From the NCBI GenBank assembly GCA_907165275.2, contig OU015654.1:10371501-10435500 (forward strand): DNA of 64,000 nucleotides, given 5' to 3'. The position numbers and the translations under genes are program-made. This document shows positions 1 to 11,743 of the stretch, piece after piece. How positions within the stretch are numbered: position 1 is the first letter of the stretch; each line of letters begins with the position of its first letter. The notes beneath the pieces are model-generated. The model saw nothing but the letters and a program-made list of their open reading frames with translations. It searched no databases and was not told the origin of the DNA. This stretch comes from Zygaena filipendulae (Eukaryota > Arthropoda > Insecta > Lepidoptera > Zygaenidae).

Positions 1-78
1 TTTAGAATAGGTTCTGTATTATAGTCCCAGAGATTTTCCCTTACATTCTAACTTACAAACGTACAAACTATACCTCTT

Positions 79-270
79 CATCTTGTAAATGTGAAAGTGT
101 GGATGTTTGGATGTTTGTTACTCAATCACGCAAAAACGGCTAAACGGATTTGCATGAAATTTGGCATGCACGTTGTCAGGGGTACAGAGAAGGACATAGG
201 GTACTTTTTATCTCGCAATTCCCACGGGAACTCCGAAATTACTGTGGGTGAAACCGCGGGGTACAGCTAG
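79..270 (+). mobile_element. Helitron-like non-autonomous element
   Basis: Body with AATGTGAAAGTGTGGATG, TGCACGTTGTCAGGGG and GACATAGGGTACTTTTTAT; the end has hairpin-like GTGGGTGAAACCGCGG, then CAGCTAG at 264-270. Start approximate. Confidence 0.75.
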
Positions 271-454
271 TAATATAATAAAGTATATTTTCGATTTAAG
301 TACGGGGCATTACGGAAACGATGTGGCCGATGTGGGGTTAGCGCTCTCATAAATTATTTTGATCGTATTACCTGTTGTCACGCGGGACATAAGGCAATAA
401 TGATTATGAGAGATAATCGGTCCGCTTACGATTTTACAACGCACATTAAATTTC

Positions 455-836
455 CCGCCACGATAAAAATGCGAATGTGAGCTTGTTTGTTGATTTGTTA
501 CGCTTTCACGCCTAAATATAGCGTACTTAACCGATCATCTTGAAGTTTTTCATACACTTTGTCAGGTAGAGGTACCCCTAACAAAGAAGGATATAGTTTT
601 TGTACCGAAATTCCCGCGGCAACTCCGAAATTCAGGACTAGGTTTGTATAAAAGTAGTTTAGAGTTCCTGCGGGAATTCCGAAACTCACGCGCGTGAATC
701 TCTGAAACGCGGTTGGACCAATTTTGACGGGACTTTCACTGCTAATTAGCTGATTTTATAAGGAGGATATTCGACTACTTTGGAGTTCCTGCGGGAATAC
801 CAAAACTCACGCGAATGAAACTGCGGGGCACAGCTT
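455..836 (+). mobile_element. Composite / degenerate Helitron-like element
   Basis: Two successive end-blocks (AAACTCACGCG-) are present in one stretch, the last closing in ACTGCGGGGCACAGCTTG (CTAG decayed to CTTG). The middle matches the body of the copy at 61689-61949, so two subfamilies are probably fused or nested. Confidence 0.6.
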
Positions 837-841
837 GTTTT

Positions 842-2600
842 AAATTAAACAAACACTCTAATATTATGTGTAATACCTATAGTTATATCTCAACTTACAC
901 TTACTTACTTAACTGACACTTTTGTTAGTCGTTGAACTTTATTATACATGCGACGACTGTCAAAAGGGCACAAGTGGGAGTCAGGAAAATGGGAACGTTA
1001 TTACTGCAAATGGAAAAAAAAAATTATGAAATTACTCGAAATACGTAAAATTCATTTACAATAATTCAACTGTCCGGATACGAAATCATAGCCAAACACA
1101 TAAGAAAATTTTTTTTTTACCTCTAGTCTCTACGGTATAATACACAAGCTCAAATTAGTGTTAAGTAATAATGTCTCATGAAACTTTAAATCTTTGTGTC
1201 CAACTTATAATTAAAAAAAGAATTTACTGCATTTATTTTTTAAAACATTAATAAGGTACAATGGAAAAAAGCGGCCAAGTGCGAGTCGCACGTGAAGGGT
1301 TCCGTATAGCAGCAAGTAACATAGTATAAAATTTCTTGTAGCTCGGTGTAACTTTGATCGATGCTTTAATAATAGTGTATTTTTTGCTGTTTACGATTTA
1401 TGACGCATTAAAAAAACTACCTACTTACTAGATCTGGTTCAAACCAATTTACGGTGGAAGTTGCCATCATATTATATATTTTTTAGTTTGATCATTCTCT
1501 TATTTTAGAAGTTATTGGGGGGGGGGGGGATATTTTACCACTTTGGAAGTATCTCTCGCGCGAACTATTCGGTTTAGAAAAAAAATTATATTAGAAACCT
1601 TCATATCATTTTTGAAGACTTATCCATAAATCTGTACGTGTGGGTTTTATGAAAAAAAAAAATTAAGTTTCAGTTCTAAGTAAGTTCTAAGTTACAAAAT
1701 TTCTTTGCGCGCAGATTCAATAATCATGAATAAGATCAAATTCCTTTACGATTAAACAAAAATTAAAAAAAAGTACAATTTACCCTTCCGAATATACCTA
1801 TAGGTACGCGAGTTTCTTTACGTCATTGTAAGTTTGTATCGAGTACAAACTAGCAAGCGTAACAAATTGAGAAATCGATTACACACGTGCAATCGAGCAT
1901 CGAACCGACGTTACCTCGGATGCGGAACGCTCCGCTGCATCCTCAGGGAAATGAGCCTAGCGCCGGCCACTGATGACGTTTCCTTTGCCTGTCTAATGAC
2001 AGGTGATACCGGAAAATGCCGCCTATTTGCCATTTCGCTTCCCGCTCGATGCGCACTTGTTTTCTAGGTTAATTTTATGCGGGACCGTTGTGGTTCGTGT
2101 TTCAAATATTTTTGTTATGAAGTGCAAATGTTATGAAAATATTTTTTGTGCATTATTTACTGTATCCGACGCTTTGAACGTGCTCTGAGTAGTGGCGTGA
2201 CTTTTGTAATAATGACGTGTTGTATTTAGGTATACAATTAAAAATATTATGTTAAAATTGCATGGTAAAGCGTTACCTCGGAAAATAGTGTAAAAGTCGT
2301 ATGATAAGTTCCTGGCTTCGACTGGAAAATAAACATTTTTGCGGCAAAATTCATTTTATTTTTCATCCTAATCTCCTTTCAGCTTGGAATAGGTACAATA
2401 GTTTAATGTTTTTCCAATTTTTGGATCAATTCTTGATAAGAGGTATAATTTCTCCTATTACTTAAAATGCGTAGATACGTTCATTTCATTGACTGATTTA
2501 TTTATTTCATAAATACTATTAATAATTTAATTAATCATAGCTCAATTCCTTTCCATGTTTTACCAAAGTATCTACTATGGCAAAGAAATCGACAAATAGC
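842..2600. other. AT-rich non-coding DNA with a 13-G run and a GC-richer island
   Basis: No supported gene. A run of 13 G lies at 1517-1529. Positions 1850-2090 are noticeably richer in G+C and CpG than their neighbours, and could be a promoter or untranslated exon, but no coding signature or start is convincing. Confidence 0.5.
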
Positions 2601-2604
2601 ATAG

Positions 2605-2806
2605 TCCTAATATTATAAAATATACGAATGTGAGTCTGTTTGTTTTACGCTTCAACCGAACATCATGCAATTTTCCATACACAGAAAAATGTGTTATCCT
2701 GTCGTTCATATCCTGTTGTCAGGGAGAGGCCATAGGATATTTTTCATACCGGAATTACCGCGGGATTTTCGAAATTAATGCGAGCGTAACCTCGGGGAAA
2801 AGGTAT
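2605..2806 (+). mobile_element. Degenerate Helitron-like element
   Basis: It keeps ATACGAATGTGAGTCTGTTTG near the start and CGAAATTAATGCGAGCGTAA near the end, but the terminal hairpin and CTAG are eroded. Confidence 0.55.
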
Positions 2807-3043
2807 AGGTAAGTAATATAATAAGGATTGCGTTCAAAATTCCAAAAGAAACTAGCGTGAAGTGACGGAACGATTAAAATATCTTTTCTGACGACAAAAC
2901 ATAAACACGTTCATGACAACATCCGCGAGATATGACGCGTGAGCACTGCGAGTAGGTACGTACCTACATGGTTAATAATACATGTTAATTTATTTTTGTC
3001 CACAAAACGTTAGATAACACTCCAACTCAACTATTCAAGTACT

Positions 3044-3207
3044 AACTGTGCCCCGCGGTTTCACCTGCGTGAGTTTCGGGATTCCCACAGGAACTCTAAA
3101 CTTCTTTTACTCTTTTGCTCCTTATAATAACAAACACAACAAAAAAAGAATTAGTTTAATTGGTCCAGCGGTTAACGCGTGATGCCGTGACCAAGGGAAA
3201 TAGCATG
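3044..3207 (-). mobile_element. Helitron-like element, reverse orientation
   Basis: CTGTGCCCCGCGGTTTCACC, then the ATTGGTCCAGCGGTTAACGC and GATGCCGTGACCAAGGGAAA blocks, which it shares with the copies at 18504 and 20366. Confidence 0.7.
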
Positions 3208-3211
3208 GAGG

Positions 3212-4630
3212 ATGACATTACATGATTCTTTATCTTTTACTTGGCATAATTTTTTTTATTTATGAACCGATTGACATGAAACAAACACTAGATGTTAAGT
3301 GAAGTTTACCACAATATATGAATGAAAATTTCATCTAAATCGGATAAGCCATTTTTGAGATTAGCGTGCACAAGCGCACAGACGTTTGAACAAAATTTGG
3401 TGGTGCTATTGCGTTGATAAAAGTCGCTCAATACATATCTCCCATCATCATCATCATCTGTCTGTAGACAGCGATCCGTTACATTTTTATTATATCTATA
3501 GATTTATTATGTACACAAATGTAGTACTCGCTTACCTAGCTGTTGTATAGAGAAATTACCACAACATACAGTATGCATTACACTAGCTTTTTGAAAATCC
3601 GTAAGTCGTAACAAGTAAAATTTTCTGCTCATTTTTTACCTATATTAAAACTAATTATCTTTTTATTCTTTTACAATACAATCATTAACTACAGTAGAAT
3701 AACAAGCAATTCCTTTTCTGTGTTCTACTTTAAGAGGTTAATGGGGCAAAAAGTTTTAAATAAATTGCAAGTCTTCAAACAATGTTACACGAAACTTTTG
3801 ACTTTTTTTGTCTCCAAGTTATTTGGGAACGCCCAATTAAAGTTCTTTGTTTTATTTTTTTGCTAAACAAATATCCGAGGCGAAGTTAAATGAGAAACAC
3901 AGACGGCAAATGTCATTTTGTAATCACAATCAGCTACGATCTTTTTTACCTCTTCAAATAAAGTTTAAGAAAATTTCATTTCTGTTTTTTTTTTTTTATC
4001 TGAAATAGTTTATCCATTTCAAACTTGACAAGTTGCTTCAACATGAGTTTCAATTATCGTAGCTACCTCAAACAACCACTACACAGCTCTTTATTTTATC
4101 AAAGAATTATTTATTAAGAATGAATGTTTTTGTCCAAACCAAAGACAAGATTTGAAAGCTTAAAAAAGTAACTACATAATAGAATGAGGTGAAGTGGTAT
4201 TATACATACTAGGGCGTTCCTTTATTGAAGTATACTTGACCTCTTTTGCTTGGTACAGGTTATTTATATCCTTACAAAGTGCACTTATTATAAGTTAATA
4301 GGGTGAGTTACAATCACGATGTTAAAACAATAATGCTGCTCAGTTGAATAAGAATGAGTTTATAATTAGATTAAGCAGAGAAAATACTATCTAAAATCCG
4401 AATGAGAGCATTTTGCTTGTTACGTTTTCATGCCTTAACTACTCAAACGAACCAACAAATTATTATTTGTTAATATTTTAATACTGCCTATCGTTTACTT
4501 TAATAAAACGTTAGAAAAAAAAAGGAATTACATTCCATAATTTATTTTAAATATTTTATAGCTTTTTAAAATATTTTTTGTGGATAAAATTCATTTTATT
4601 TTAACCAGCACTGGGTAATTCAATAAATAT
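3212..4630. other. AT-rich non-coding DNA
   Basis: No gene, RNA or complete repeat is recognised here. It contains a short CATCATCATCAT tract near 3444 and scattered homopolymers. Confidence 0.5.
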
Positions 4631-4633
4631 ATA

Positions 4634-5138
4634 CACACCGGCAGAATTAGCGGAACATAAAAAGGCAGAGTATCGAAATAGTTACATATCTATATTAAAA
4701 CAAATAATAATTAGACGTGAAGTAATAAATTAATATACATCTTTTAACACTTTAAAAGTTTGTAATTAAATTATTAAATTTTATTTAAAATAATAATAAA
4801 AAAAAACACTTTTTCTCTAATTTGTGGGTACACAAATAATGTTGCAAATTAAAGATTACTGTGATTTTAACACTAAATAAATAAACGATTAATAACGTGT
4901 GTTTCCACTTCGTGATTCAACTTTTATTTGCAACATGAGTTCTCACAAACTAGAGACTTTTTTCTTTTTTTTTAATTTGGATTAGTTTTAATAAAATTTA
5001 ACTAAAAACTTCTTAAAGTCGATGTTAAAAGATGTATATTAGTTTATTACTTCATGCCTGATAATAATTTGTTTTAATATATATACGTAATTATTTCTAT
5101 ACTCTGCCTTTTTATGTTCCGCTAATTCTGCCGGTGTG
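4634..5138. mobile_element. TIR element (MITE), TA target site, 505 bp
   Basis: Terminal inverted repeats of about 116 bp begin CACACCGGCAGAATTAGCGG at each end, and both ends are flanked by TA (4632-4633, 5139-5140). No coding capacity. A TA duplication and long TIRs suggest a Tc1/mariner-type non-autonomous element; superfamily is inference. Confidence 0.8.
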
Positions 5139-5141
5139 TAT

Positions 5142-6180
5142 ATAAGAGCTGAGTATAAAGCTATTCAACTGGTGAAAATTCTATGAGGATGAATTGCTGA
5201 CGTTAATTTATGTTTGCACAAGAACAGAAGCGTAAAACCAATTATAGCTGTGAATAACCATTATAATTATGATGTTAATTATTTTTGTTATACAATGCCA
5301 ACGCATAAGTGAATTTATGTCTAGGAATGATTCAAGTTTAAAATTCCTAAACCGAGGTTTAGTTATTTTTTAACGAACGGATGATTCCACATAGGTTCAA
5401 TTGAGCTACTATTTTGGATTTTTACTATAATATTAATAGTTACTGAAAAATATATTATGAAATCTTTAAAAGACTCAGGAATAAACTAACAAGTTATTAT
5501 AAAAAACCGTTTAATTTTAACAAAATAATGAACTTCAATCATTAACAAAATAAAACAAAAGCCGATACTCATTTTTAGTTGGTTTGTAAAAGATTTAGTA
5601 AATAGGTATATCTTCCAACTTTCCAACTCTCATTTTCTCAACCGAAAGTACCTGTAAATAATAGGGTATATAGCGACTAAGCAAACTTTATGGAATATCG
5701 AATATTTGCTTACTCTACTTTCTAAGTAAACAATAAAAATGCAAAACAGGAGAGTTTGTAGAAAGAGACTCTTGTTAGTGGAAGCCGAGGCTGAGCCATT
5801 GTACTTGGGGCCCTCAAAGATTGTGCAAACACTTGACCCGTTTATAGCAGCACGCCCTAGATGTTTGTCTGTCTCAACCTGAGATGAACAACCGGCAAAA
5901 CTTGATTTGGAATTGGTCATATGTAACAGCTTTGATAAACCAACGTTTGCAAATTAATACGTGACTTCAGTATACACGTCATTTTCGCAAATAAGTCCAC
6001 ATAATATACAAATGTCAAAGGCAAAGTGGAAAACAATATTTTACATTATATTTTGACACAAACTATAATAATAAAGGAGAAAGGATATTGACTTCGTTAC
6101 TTATAGAGTATTTCTGGGAAACAATATTTGTATAGTCAGAATTTGTACCTACTTAGGTACCTAAGTATATTAATTATTTA
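5142..6180. other. AT-rich non-coding DNA
   Basis: No supported gene. A minus-strand open frame of 96 codons at 5630-5920 has no domain, splice context or coding bias. Confidence 0.45.
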
Positions 6181-6183
6181 TTT

Positions 6184-6285
6184 TGAAGAACTTTATTGCA
6201 CAAATGTGCAAAGGCGGACTTAATGTCTATTCTCTACCAGTCAATCTTTTGGCTTAGCGAGATTTTAGCGGCAGGCTAATTTAAT
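6184..6285. mobile_element. Probable LINE 3'-end fragment
   Basis: It contains AACTTTATTGCACAAATGTG, then GGCGGACTTAATG and CTCTACCAGTCAATCTTTTG, a pattern I know as a dispersed lepidopteran retroelement tail. No coding part remains. Confidence 0.45.
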
Positions 6286-6571
6286 TAATTCTTTGTTTTC
6301 TTTTTTGTGTAGGTTGAAGATGTCTTTTATGGACTCGTGGCTTAATACTAGAAGAAATCTCTGCAACATAGTCGTGGCTCAAGAATCCTCTCTTAAACAT
6401 TCCTTAGCCGTTCTTCCACATTGTTACCCAAATTAACAACACTATATAGACAAACACATTCCACAATTGTTACTATTCAAATTTCCTTTCTATTTGTTAC
6501 GATTTACCTGTTACGATTGAATAGAGAAAAAAAGTACGAGTCATTTTTATAATAATAATAAATAGAAATAG

Positions 6572-7277
6572 CTCGAGCGACGCGCGTCAACCTCTTCGGA
6601 GGGCGCGAGAGGCCGGCGCGATGCGGCCCCGCCAGGGATGTACGTAATATATCCCGCTGAAGAAGTAGTTTCCCTGACTTACGGCTCGCCTCCGCTGCCC
6701 AGGCCTCGGCAGCGTCCCACCCTCGACGTGATTATCGGGCCGCTGATACCCGCATCGAACAGCGCACACCCTCCCCCACCACCGACACTAACTTGCACCA
6801 GAGCCCAAATCAAAACGGCGCCCCCGGAGCCCGAGGAGCGCGCGCCGGCCTCGCCGACGCCGTCGCTCGAACGCACCAAGGGCAAGGTGCGTGAGCGCAC
6901 CAGAGCGAAACTGCTCAAGAGACTTGGCCGCCACGAGGACAATGAATTTGGCAAAATAGTCAGAGCACCGGCTCCAGATGACTTCGAACTGCCCGCACCA
7001 CTGCCCACTCCCGCTTTCTCGAGAAAGAACATTTTCGACCGCGATTTCGACGCGTTATTTGAGGTTGCGAACACCCCTCAGTTTGCAGCGAATATTCGCG
7101 TGACGACCCCAGAGCCAGACCGGAGGTCCGATGTGTCGGCTGCACACTTCCCTTCCCCGTCCACGTCCTCGCTTAGCCTCCTGCCACCTCGCCCCAATTC
7201 GGAGCCAGCCCCGTCCCCTCCCTCCACCCGGACTTCCACACACTCATCGCCTACGCCTCAGCGATCGTCTCTTGAAG
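6572..7277 (+). CDS. Exon of an unrecognised Pro/Ser-rich protein (5' end uncertain)
   Basis: The reading frame is open from 6572 to a stop at 7286-7288 and is far more GC-rich than its surroundings. Either 6572 follows a weak acceptor (ATAG at 6568-6571), or translation starts at the first in-frame ATG, 6638. A donor at 7278 (GAAG then GTCTCG) leaves one base of a Gly codon, which the next exon completes in phase. The ~235 residues begin with Pro-rich stretches, then a basic block rich in Arg/Lys (about 80-95 residues after the ATG), an acidic/aromatic segment containing KNIFDRDFDALFEVA, and a Ser/Pro/Thr-rich tail. No catalytic motif, signal peptide or membrane segment is visible. The composition suggests a disordered scaffold or cytoskeletal/signalling region. 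I do not recognise the family. The splice model is inference; coding character is well supported by open frame, composition and phase. Confidence 0.72.
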
Positions 7278-7568
7278 GTCTCGTATAAAAGTGTGGGTTT
7301 TGGATTTGATTGAGTCCGCTTACTAACAGAACAAGAGTTCCGCAACTAAAGGTTGTGCATGATAATCCAATGTATTTTTTTAACCATAAAACCGAGCTTG
7401 TATTTTTTAAATATCATTACCATTGAGTGACTTAACCCGAATGGTTTTCTGATATTTTTATTTGAACTAATAAATAAAACTGCAAATATGTCCAATTAGG
7501 TACCTACCTACATTATAATGTCTTTGAATAAATACTGAATCATATTTTGTGCTTGTTGTTGTTTGCAG

Positions 7569-7760
7569 GTTCCAATTCAAAGCCCAAGAAAGTTAGTTTC
7601 TTCCGTAAGTTCAGTCGAGTGAAAGAATCCCCGCCACCGCCGCAGGCTCCCATCATGCAGCCGCCCACGGTGGAAATGGCGCTGAGGGAGCTAACACACC
7701 CGGCACACAATGACCAGCTGAAAAACCAACAGCAAGTCACCTTCAAACTAGTCAAAACAG
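7569..7760 (+). CDS. Second exon of the same unrecognised gene
   Basis: This exon begins after TTTGCAG (AG at 7567-7568) and ends before GTAAAG at 7761. It is 192 bp, a multiple of three, and both boundaries are phase 1, so it could be skipped without a frameshift. It encodes a basic stretch (SNSKPKKVSFFRKFSRVKES), then PPPPQAP, then a helical segment with EMALRELTHPAHNDQLKNQQQ and QVTFKLVKT. It joins in frame to the exon ending at 7277 across a 291-bp GT-AG intron, and to the exon at 23411. The basic-aromatic stretch could contact acidic membranes or be a phosphorylation target, but that is only a guess. No known domain is recognised. Confidence 0.78.
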
Positions 7761-7823
7761 GTAAAGGAATTAGTACCTAACCTACGGACGCTTTGAATAT
7801 TTCTACACCGATTTTATTTACTA

Positions 7824-8125
7824 CTAGCTGTTTTCCGCAGTTTTACCGGCGTTAATTTTGGAGATTCCGGGCAAATTCTGGTATAAAATTAAACAATATC
7901 CTTTTCCGTACTCCTGACAACATTTCCTATAAGTACTTATGCAAAATTTAGTACAGTTTCATCCGTGTTAATTTCAGAGTTGTCGCAAGAATTCCGGAAT
8001 AAAAAATACCCTAAATCGTTTTCTGTACGCCTGACATTGTATATGCAAAATCTCGTGATGATCGGTTGAGCCGTTAAGGCGTGAAGGTGTAAAAAAATAA
8101 ACTAACTCACGTTCGCATTTACGCA
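7824..8125 (-). mobile_element. Helitron-like element, reverse, with duplicated inner block
   Basis: CTAG at 7824-7827 is followed by a decayed hairpin (CGCAGTTTTACCGGCG). A second TTTCATCCGTGTTAATTTCA block near 7956 suggests two copies in tandem or one internal duplication. Confidence 0.65.
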
Positions 8126-8745
8126 CGTAAGAATTACGTAGGTTGGACAGAAGTCGTCACTTTGTTGAGGCAAAATGAATAGGGATTAGGTACCTACCTA
8201 TCTGTCTTGCAAACAATTTAAAATAGCATACGGTCCACGAAAAGGACTTTTTGTCGATCCAACTTATTCAGATTTAAGTTTTCAGTTAAAAAGCTTAATA
8301 CCTATAGGTAACATCCTCTTCTATGTGCAAACAAATCTTTGGCGGTATATACATATTTAGCGAATTGATTTCATGGGCGGAAATCGTGTGGAAATTTTTT
8401 GTATAAATATAGTGCGGTATTGAATCCTTGTTGTCAATCTCTCATCTATGTCGAATAAAACTCATTTCCCGAGGCTTTAACGTGGTTACCGTACGTATTG
8501 TGGTAGAGCGCGCTTGGGATTACGCTTTCACTATACTGAGATTGCTTTTGAAATCTGAATCCGGCTAAAAATCTGGTTGATTAAATTTACATAGCAGAAG
8601 ATAACTGTCTGTTGATTTTCCGTAGATACTTAGTTTAGTTTAAGACTGTTGCACTAATTAATTACCTCCCATGCAGATTCTGCTTTATCACTCCCGCCAA
8701 TTTCGGGGTTTCCTTGGGAACTCATTGTTCTTGCTCCGCCTTTTT

Positions 8746-8837
8746 CCGGGATAATATAAATTATTCTGTTATTTAAGAATAAAGTATAGATCCGGGATAA
8801 TATAAATTATTTTGTTATTCAAAAATAAAGTATAGAT
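8746..8837. repeat. Tandem duplication, two 46-bp units
   Basis: Units 8746-8791 and 8792-8837 both run CCGGGATAATATAAATTATT...TATAGAT and differ at only a few positions. It lies at the edge of a decayed Helitron-like fragment (from about 8695). Confidence 0.85.
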
Positions 8838-8839
8838 CT

Positions 8840-9850
8840 CTGTCACTGAAAAAAATTAGGAAACAGTTCTGTACTTCCAGAGATATAATATAAACAAACA
8901 AACAAAAACTATCGTCTGTTATATTAGTGTAGACAAATTAATATTATTATTTTTTTACTATGCCTTAATTAAAAGTTCTTTGTAATATGTATACCTAGTT
9001 CTACGTATACCTACTTAACTTTTATTTAGTAGTTAGTTACTTTAGTTACTTTTGTTCTAAGCAATAGGAATATTGTTTAAATGAAAAATAAAATTGATAA
9101 CATTATCGTCTATGTGAGTAGATACATTTTTAATTTATAAGCGGCTCGTTGTTTGAAAGTTTCAGAATAACAATGTTCAGTTTACAAAGAATTTTTCTTA
9201 TACAGCTTAGTTGAAAAAATTGCGTCTTAAAAAATATTTACCTATCCATCCACCCGCTAAATAAAACTATTCTTAGATACCATTTAGAAAGAAATAAATA
9301 GAGAGAAATGTAAAATAACACTGTAGATTTTATTTAAATTAAATATCTTCTTCATTTTCAATTACGGCATCTATAGCGATTTAGGTATCGCATTTAATTG
9401 TGCCAATAACAATGTTTTAGTCCATATATTAGACGATTAGTTAGGTAGATATAGTTATAGTTGTTCTACTAAATCTGCAATATATATATTAAGTTTACAG
9501 CATGCGATTAAAAACTCAGAAATCACAATTTACCTAATTGCATGAAAAACACAGATTTATATTTTAAAACAATTTTTTTTTTGTGAATTCAATCGTATTT
9601 TTTTAATTAAACGCGTGATTCTACATTAAATATATTTACCAAAAGTTAAGACGGGGCGATAAGGTTTTACTATTTAAATGTATGAAAAATCTCTGCGTTT
9701 CTGTGAGAAAATAAAGCTTACGAAATTTAATAAAGCAAACAATCAATTTTGTTTGAGTTCTGTTAAAACAATCTAACTTCGTATCAGGGGAGCTATCAGT
9801 TTTGAAATATATATTCTCGTTAAAATTAGAAAGCACGTCCAATATTTATA
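8840..9850. other. AT-rich intronic DNA
   Basis: No gene or clear repeat found. Confidence 0.5.
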
Positions 9851-9855
9851 CTGAA

Positions 9856-10040
9856 TTAGCTGTTCCCCACAGTTGCATTCGCCAAAGATTCAGTATTCCC
9901 ACGAGAACTCAGTATTAAAAACATAATATATGACTTCCGGATAAAATTCTATAATTTTTAATGAAAATCGCATCAAAAGCCGTTGCATAGTCTAGAACAA
10001 CTAAGCGGACACACAGATAAACAGATGCAGATAGTTACTT
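9856..10040 (-). mobile_element. Degenerate Helitron-like element
   Basis: AGCTGTTCCCCACAGTTGC at the end and CGCATCAAAAGCCGTTGCAT in the body. The terminal hairpin has decayed. Confidence 0.5.
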
Positions 10041-10132
10041 AGTTTTCTAATCACTAAGATGTTCATTTCGTGTTTTAACATTTCCACCTGGTTTGACGTA
10101 ATGTGAAAAAGTTTAAAATATGTATGGATTGA

Positions 10133-10318
10133 CTAGCTGTCCCGCGCTGTTTCACGCGTGGCTATTTCGGAGTTCCCGCGGGAAATCCAGGATAAACTAT
10201 AAATATAAACCTTCCTGATAAATTACTCTATCTATTGGTGAAAACCGCATGAAAATCCGTTCAGTGGTTTTTAGTTTATCGCGAGCAGACAGCGGAAGCG
10301 GATTCATTTTATACTATG
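10133..10318 (-). mobile_element. Helitron-like element, AGCAGACAGCGG subfamily
   Basis: CTAG 10133-10136, GCTGTTTCACGCGTGG hairpin variant, then TGAAAATCCGTTCAGTGGTT and GCAGACAGCGGAAGCG. The remnant near 16700-16850 shares this body. Confidence 0.7.
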
Positions 10319-10362
10319 TACGATGACAAGGTATAAAAAATATTATTAAATATTTAGTAGGT

Positions 10363-10604
10363 GCGTCAGATACTAAAAAACTAATAGATAAGTATTTTTT
10401 GCTTTTTCTAATTATTGAAAAAAGTGGGAAGTCATGACATTATATAACTAATTATACCTACCTACCTAAGTTACAAGGAATTTCAACTGAATGTATCGCC
10501 GTTATTTTTTGATTACGTAAAAAAAAGGAAAAATACCTTCGTGTCTAATATTTTTTATTAATCTACAAGACGGACTAAAAATAAAAATTTAGTCATCATG
10601 CCCA
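10363..10604. mobile_element. TGACGTCA-family MITE, truncated copy A
   Basis: It shares CGCCGTTATTTTTTGATTAC and ACGGACTAAAAATAAAAA...AGTC with the four fuller copies. The left end and the central TGACGTCA octamer are lost. Confidence 0.75.
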
Positions 10605-10769
10605 TTGAGTGATTCCCTCGGAATCCCTATGTGTCTCGATGAATAATGTCACTTAAGGATACTTGTACTGCAGATTAATATCAGTGAAAGAATTTTCAGA
10701 ATCGGTCCAGTAGTTCCCGAGATTATCTCTATGTTTAAACTTACTAACTTTAAATCTTTATCATAATAT

Positions 10770-10850
10770 TTATTTATTTATTCTTTATTGCACAGTGTGT
10801 ACAAATGTTCTTTGTTGCACAGTGTGTAATATATGTTTGTTTCCAGAATT
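10770..10850. mobile_element. LINE 3'-end-like fragment
   Basis: TTATTTATTCTTTATTGCACAG followed by a 26-28-bp direct duplication of TGCACAGTGTGTA-. Related in style to 6184-6285. Confidence 0.35.
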
Positions 10851-11058
10851 TATACCGTCGTAAAGGATTATCTAGTTTTATAGTCATATATAGGTAAATG
10901 AATCTAGTTTGCCGAAGCTCAGGTTCATGATGTAGCTTTGTTTGAGCGAACAATGGAAATTAATTGCAAAGCATCCCTACTGGTTCAGCGCAGTATTAAT
11001 TAAAAGTTTTTTCCTTCAATGAATGCAGATTATAACTAATACGAAAACCTATTATAAA

Positions 11059-11098
11059 ATACCATTATTCATGTAAAGTTTTACATGAATAATGGTAT
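11059..11098. repeat. Perfect hairpin, 19-bp arms, 2-base loop
   Basis: ATACCATTATTCATGTAAA (11059-11077) pairs exactly with 11080-11098. No transposon context was identified. Confidence 0.9.
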
Positions 11099-11173
11099 GA
11101 AAATAAGATTCAGAAACATTATATTTAAGGTAGATTAACCTCTATCCATTATAATGTTAAAAAATATTGGTAT

Positions 11174-11360
11174 TAGCTGTTCCCCGCGGTTTCACACGCA
11201 GCCATTTCGGAGGAAACTCCCGCGGGAGTTCCGTGGTAAAAAATACCCTAAGTCTTTATTGTACCTCTAACAACGTGTTTACAAATTTTTATGATGATTG
11301 GTTAATTGGTTGAGGCGTGAAAGCATAACAAACAAACTCACGTTTGCATTTATAATAAAT
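11174..11360 (-). mobile_element. Helitron-like element, reverse
   Basis: TTAGCTGTTCCCCGCGGTTT at the terminal end, GGTTGAGGCGTGAAAGC and CAAACTCACGTTTGCATTTA toward the 5' end. CTAG has become TTAG. Confidence 0.7.
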
Positions 11361-11548
11361 TAGTTAAAAGTAAACAAAATGGCGTGCTTTACACAGTATT
11401 AAATTAAATTAGAGTTTGCAGAAGGGTGACGTTTCGTACGACTTACAGCCATCAGAATGTTAGTAATATGCACATACAAAGCGTGTAGATACAACTTAGC
11501 TCGGCCGATTGAAGTAAAATCTCAAGTTTAAGTCAATGAATAAATAAA

Positions 11549-11725
11549 CTAGACGGTTCCCACGGTTTCACTCGCGTTAATTTTAGAGTTCCGGTAAGCA
11601 TTCTGGGATAAAAGTCTACATTTGTTACTGAGAAATACTTAGGTACTGTAGTTTCCTGTTAGTGAAAAAATTGTCAAAACCGGATCTGTACTTTTTGAGT
11701 TTTATCCATTACAAACACATAATTT
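11549..11725 (-). mobile_element. Helitron-like element, reverse
   Basis: CTAG 11549-11552, CACGGTTTCACTCGCG, TTCTGGGATAAAAGTC, and a GAAAAAATTGTCAAAACCGG body. Confidence 0.6.
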
Positions 11726-11743
11726 TTTTTCTAAGTAATATTA

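Noticed and set aside
1834..2188. Overlapping small genes in the GC-richer island
   Set aside because: No convincing start, domain or splice site; only the composition is notable.
5630..5920. A 96-residue minus-strand protein
   Set aside because: Unbiased composition, no domain and AT-rich context; likely chance.
6679..7243. Minus-strand genes opposite exon 1
   Set aside because: They are open because the plus-strand exon is GC-rich; the plus strand has matching splice phases and the minus strand does not.
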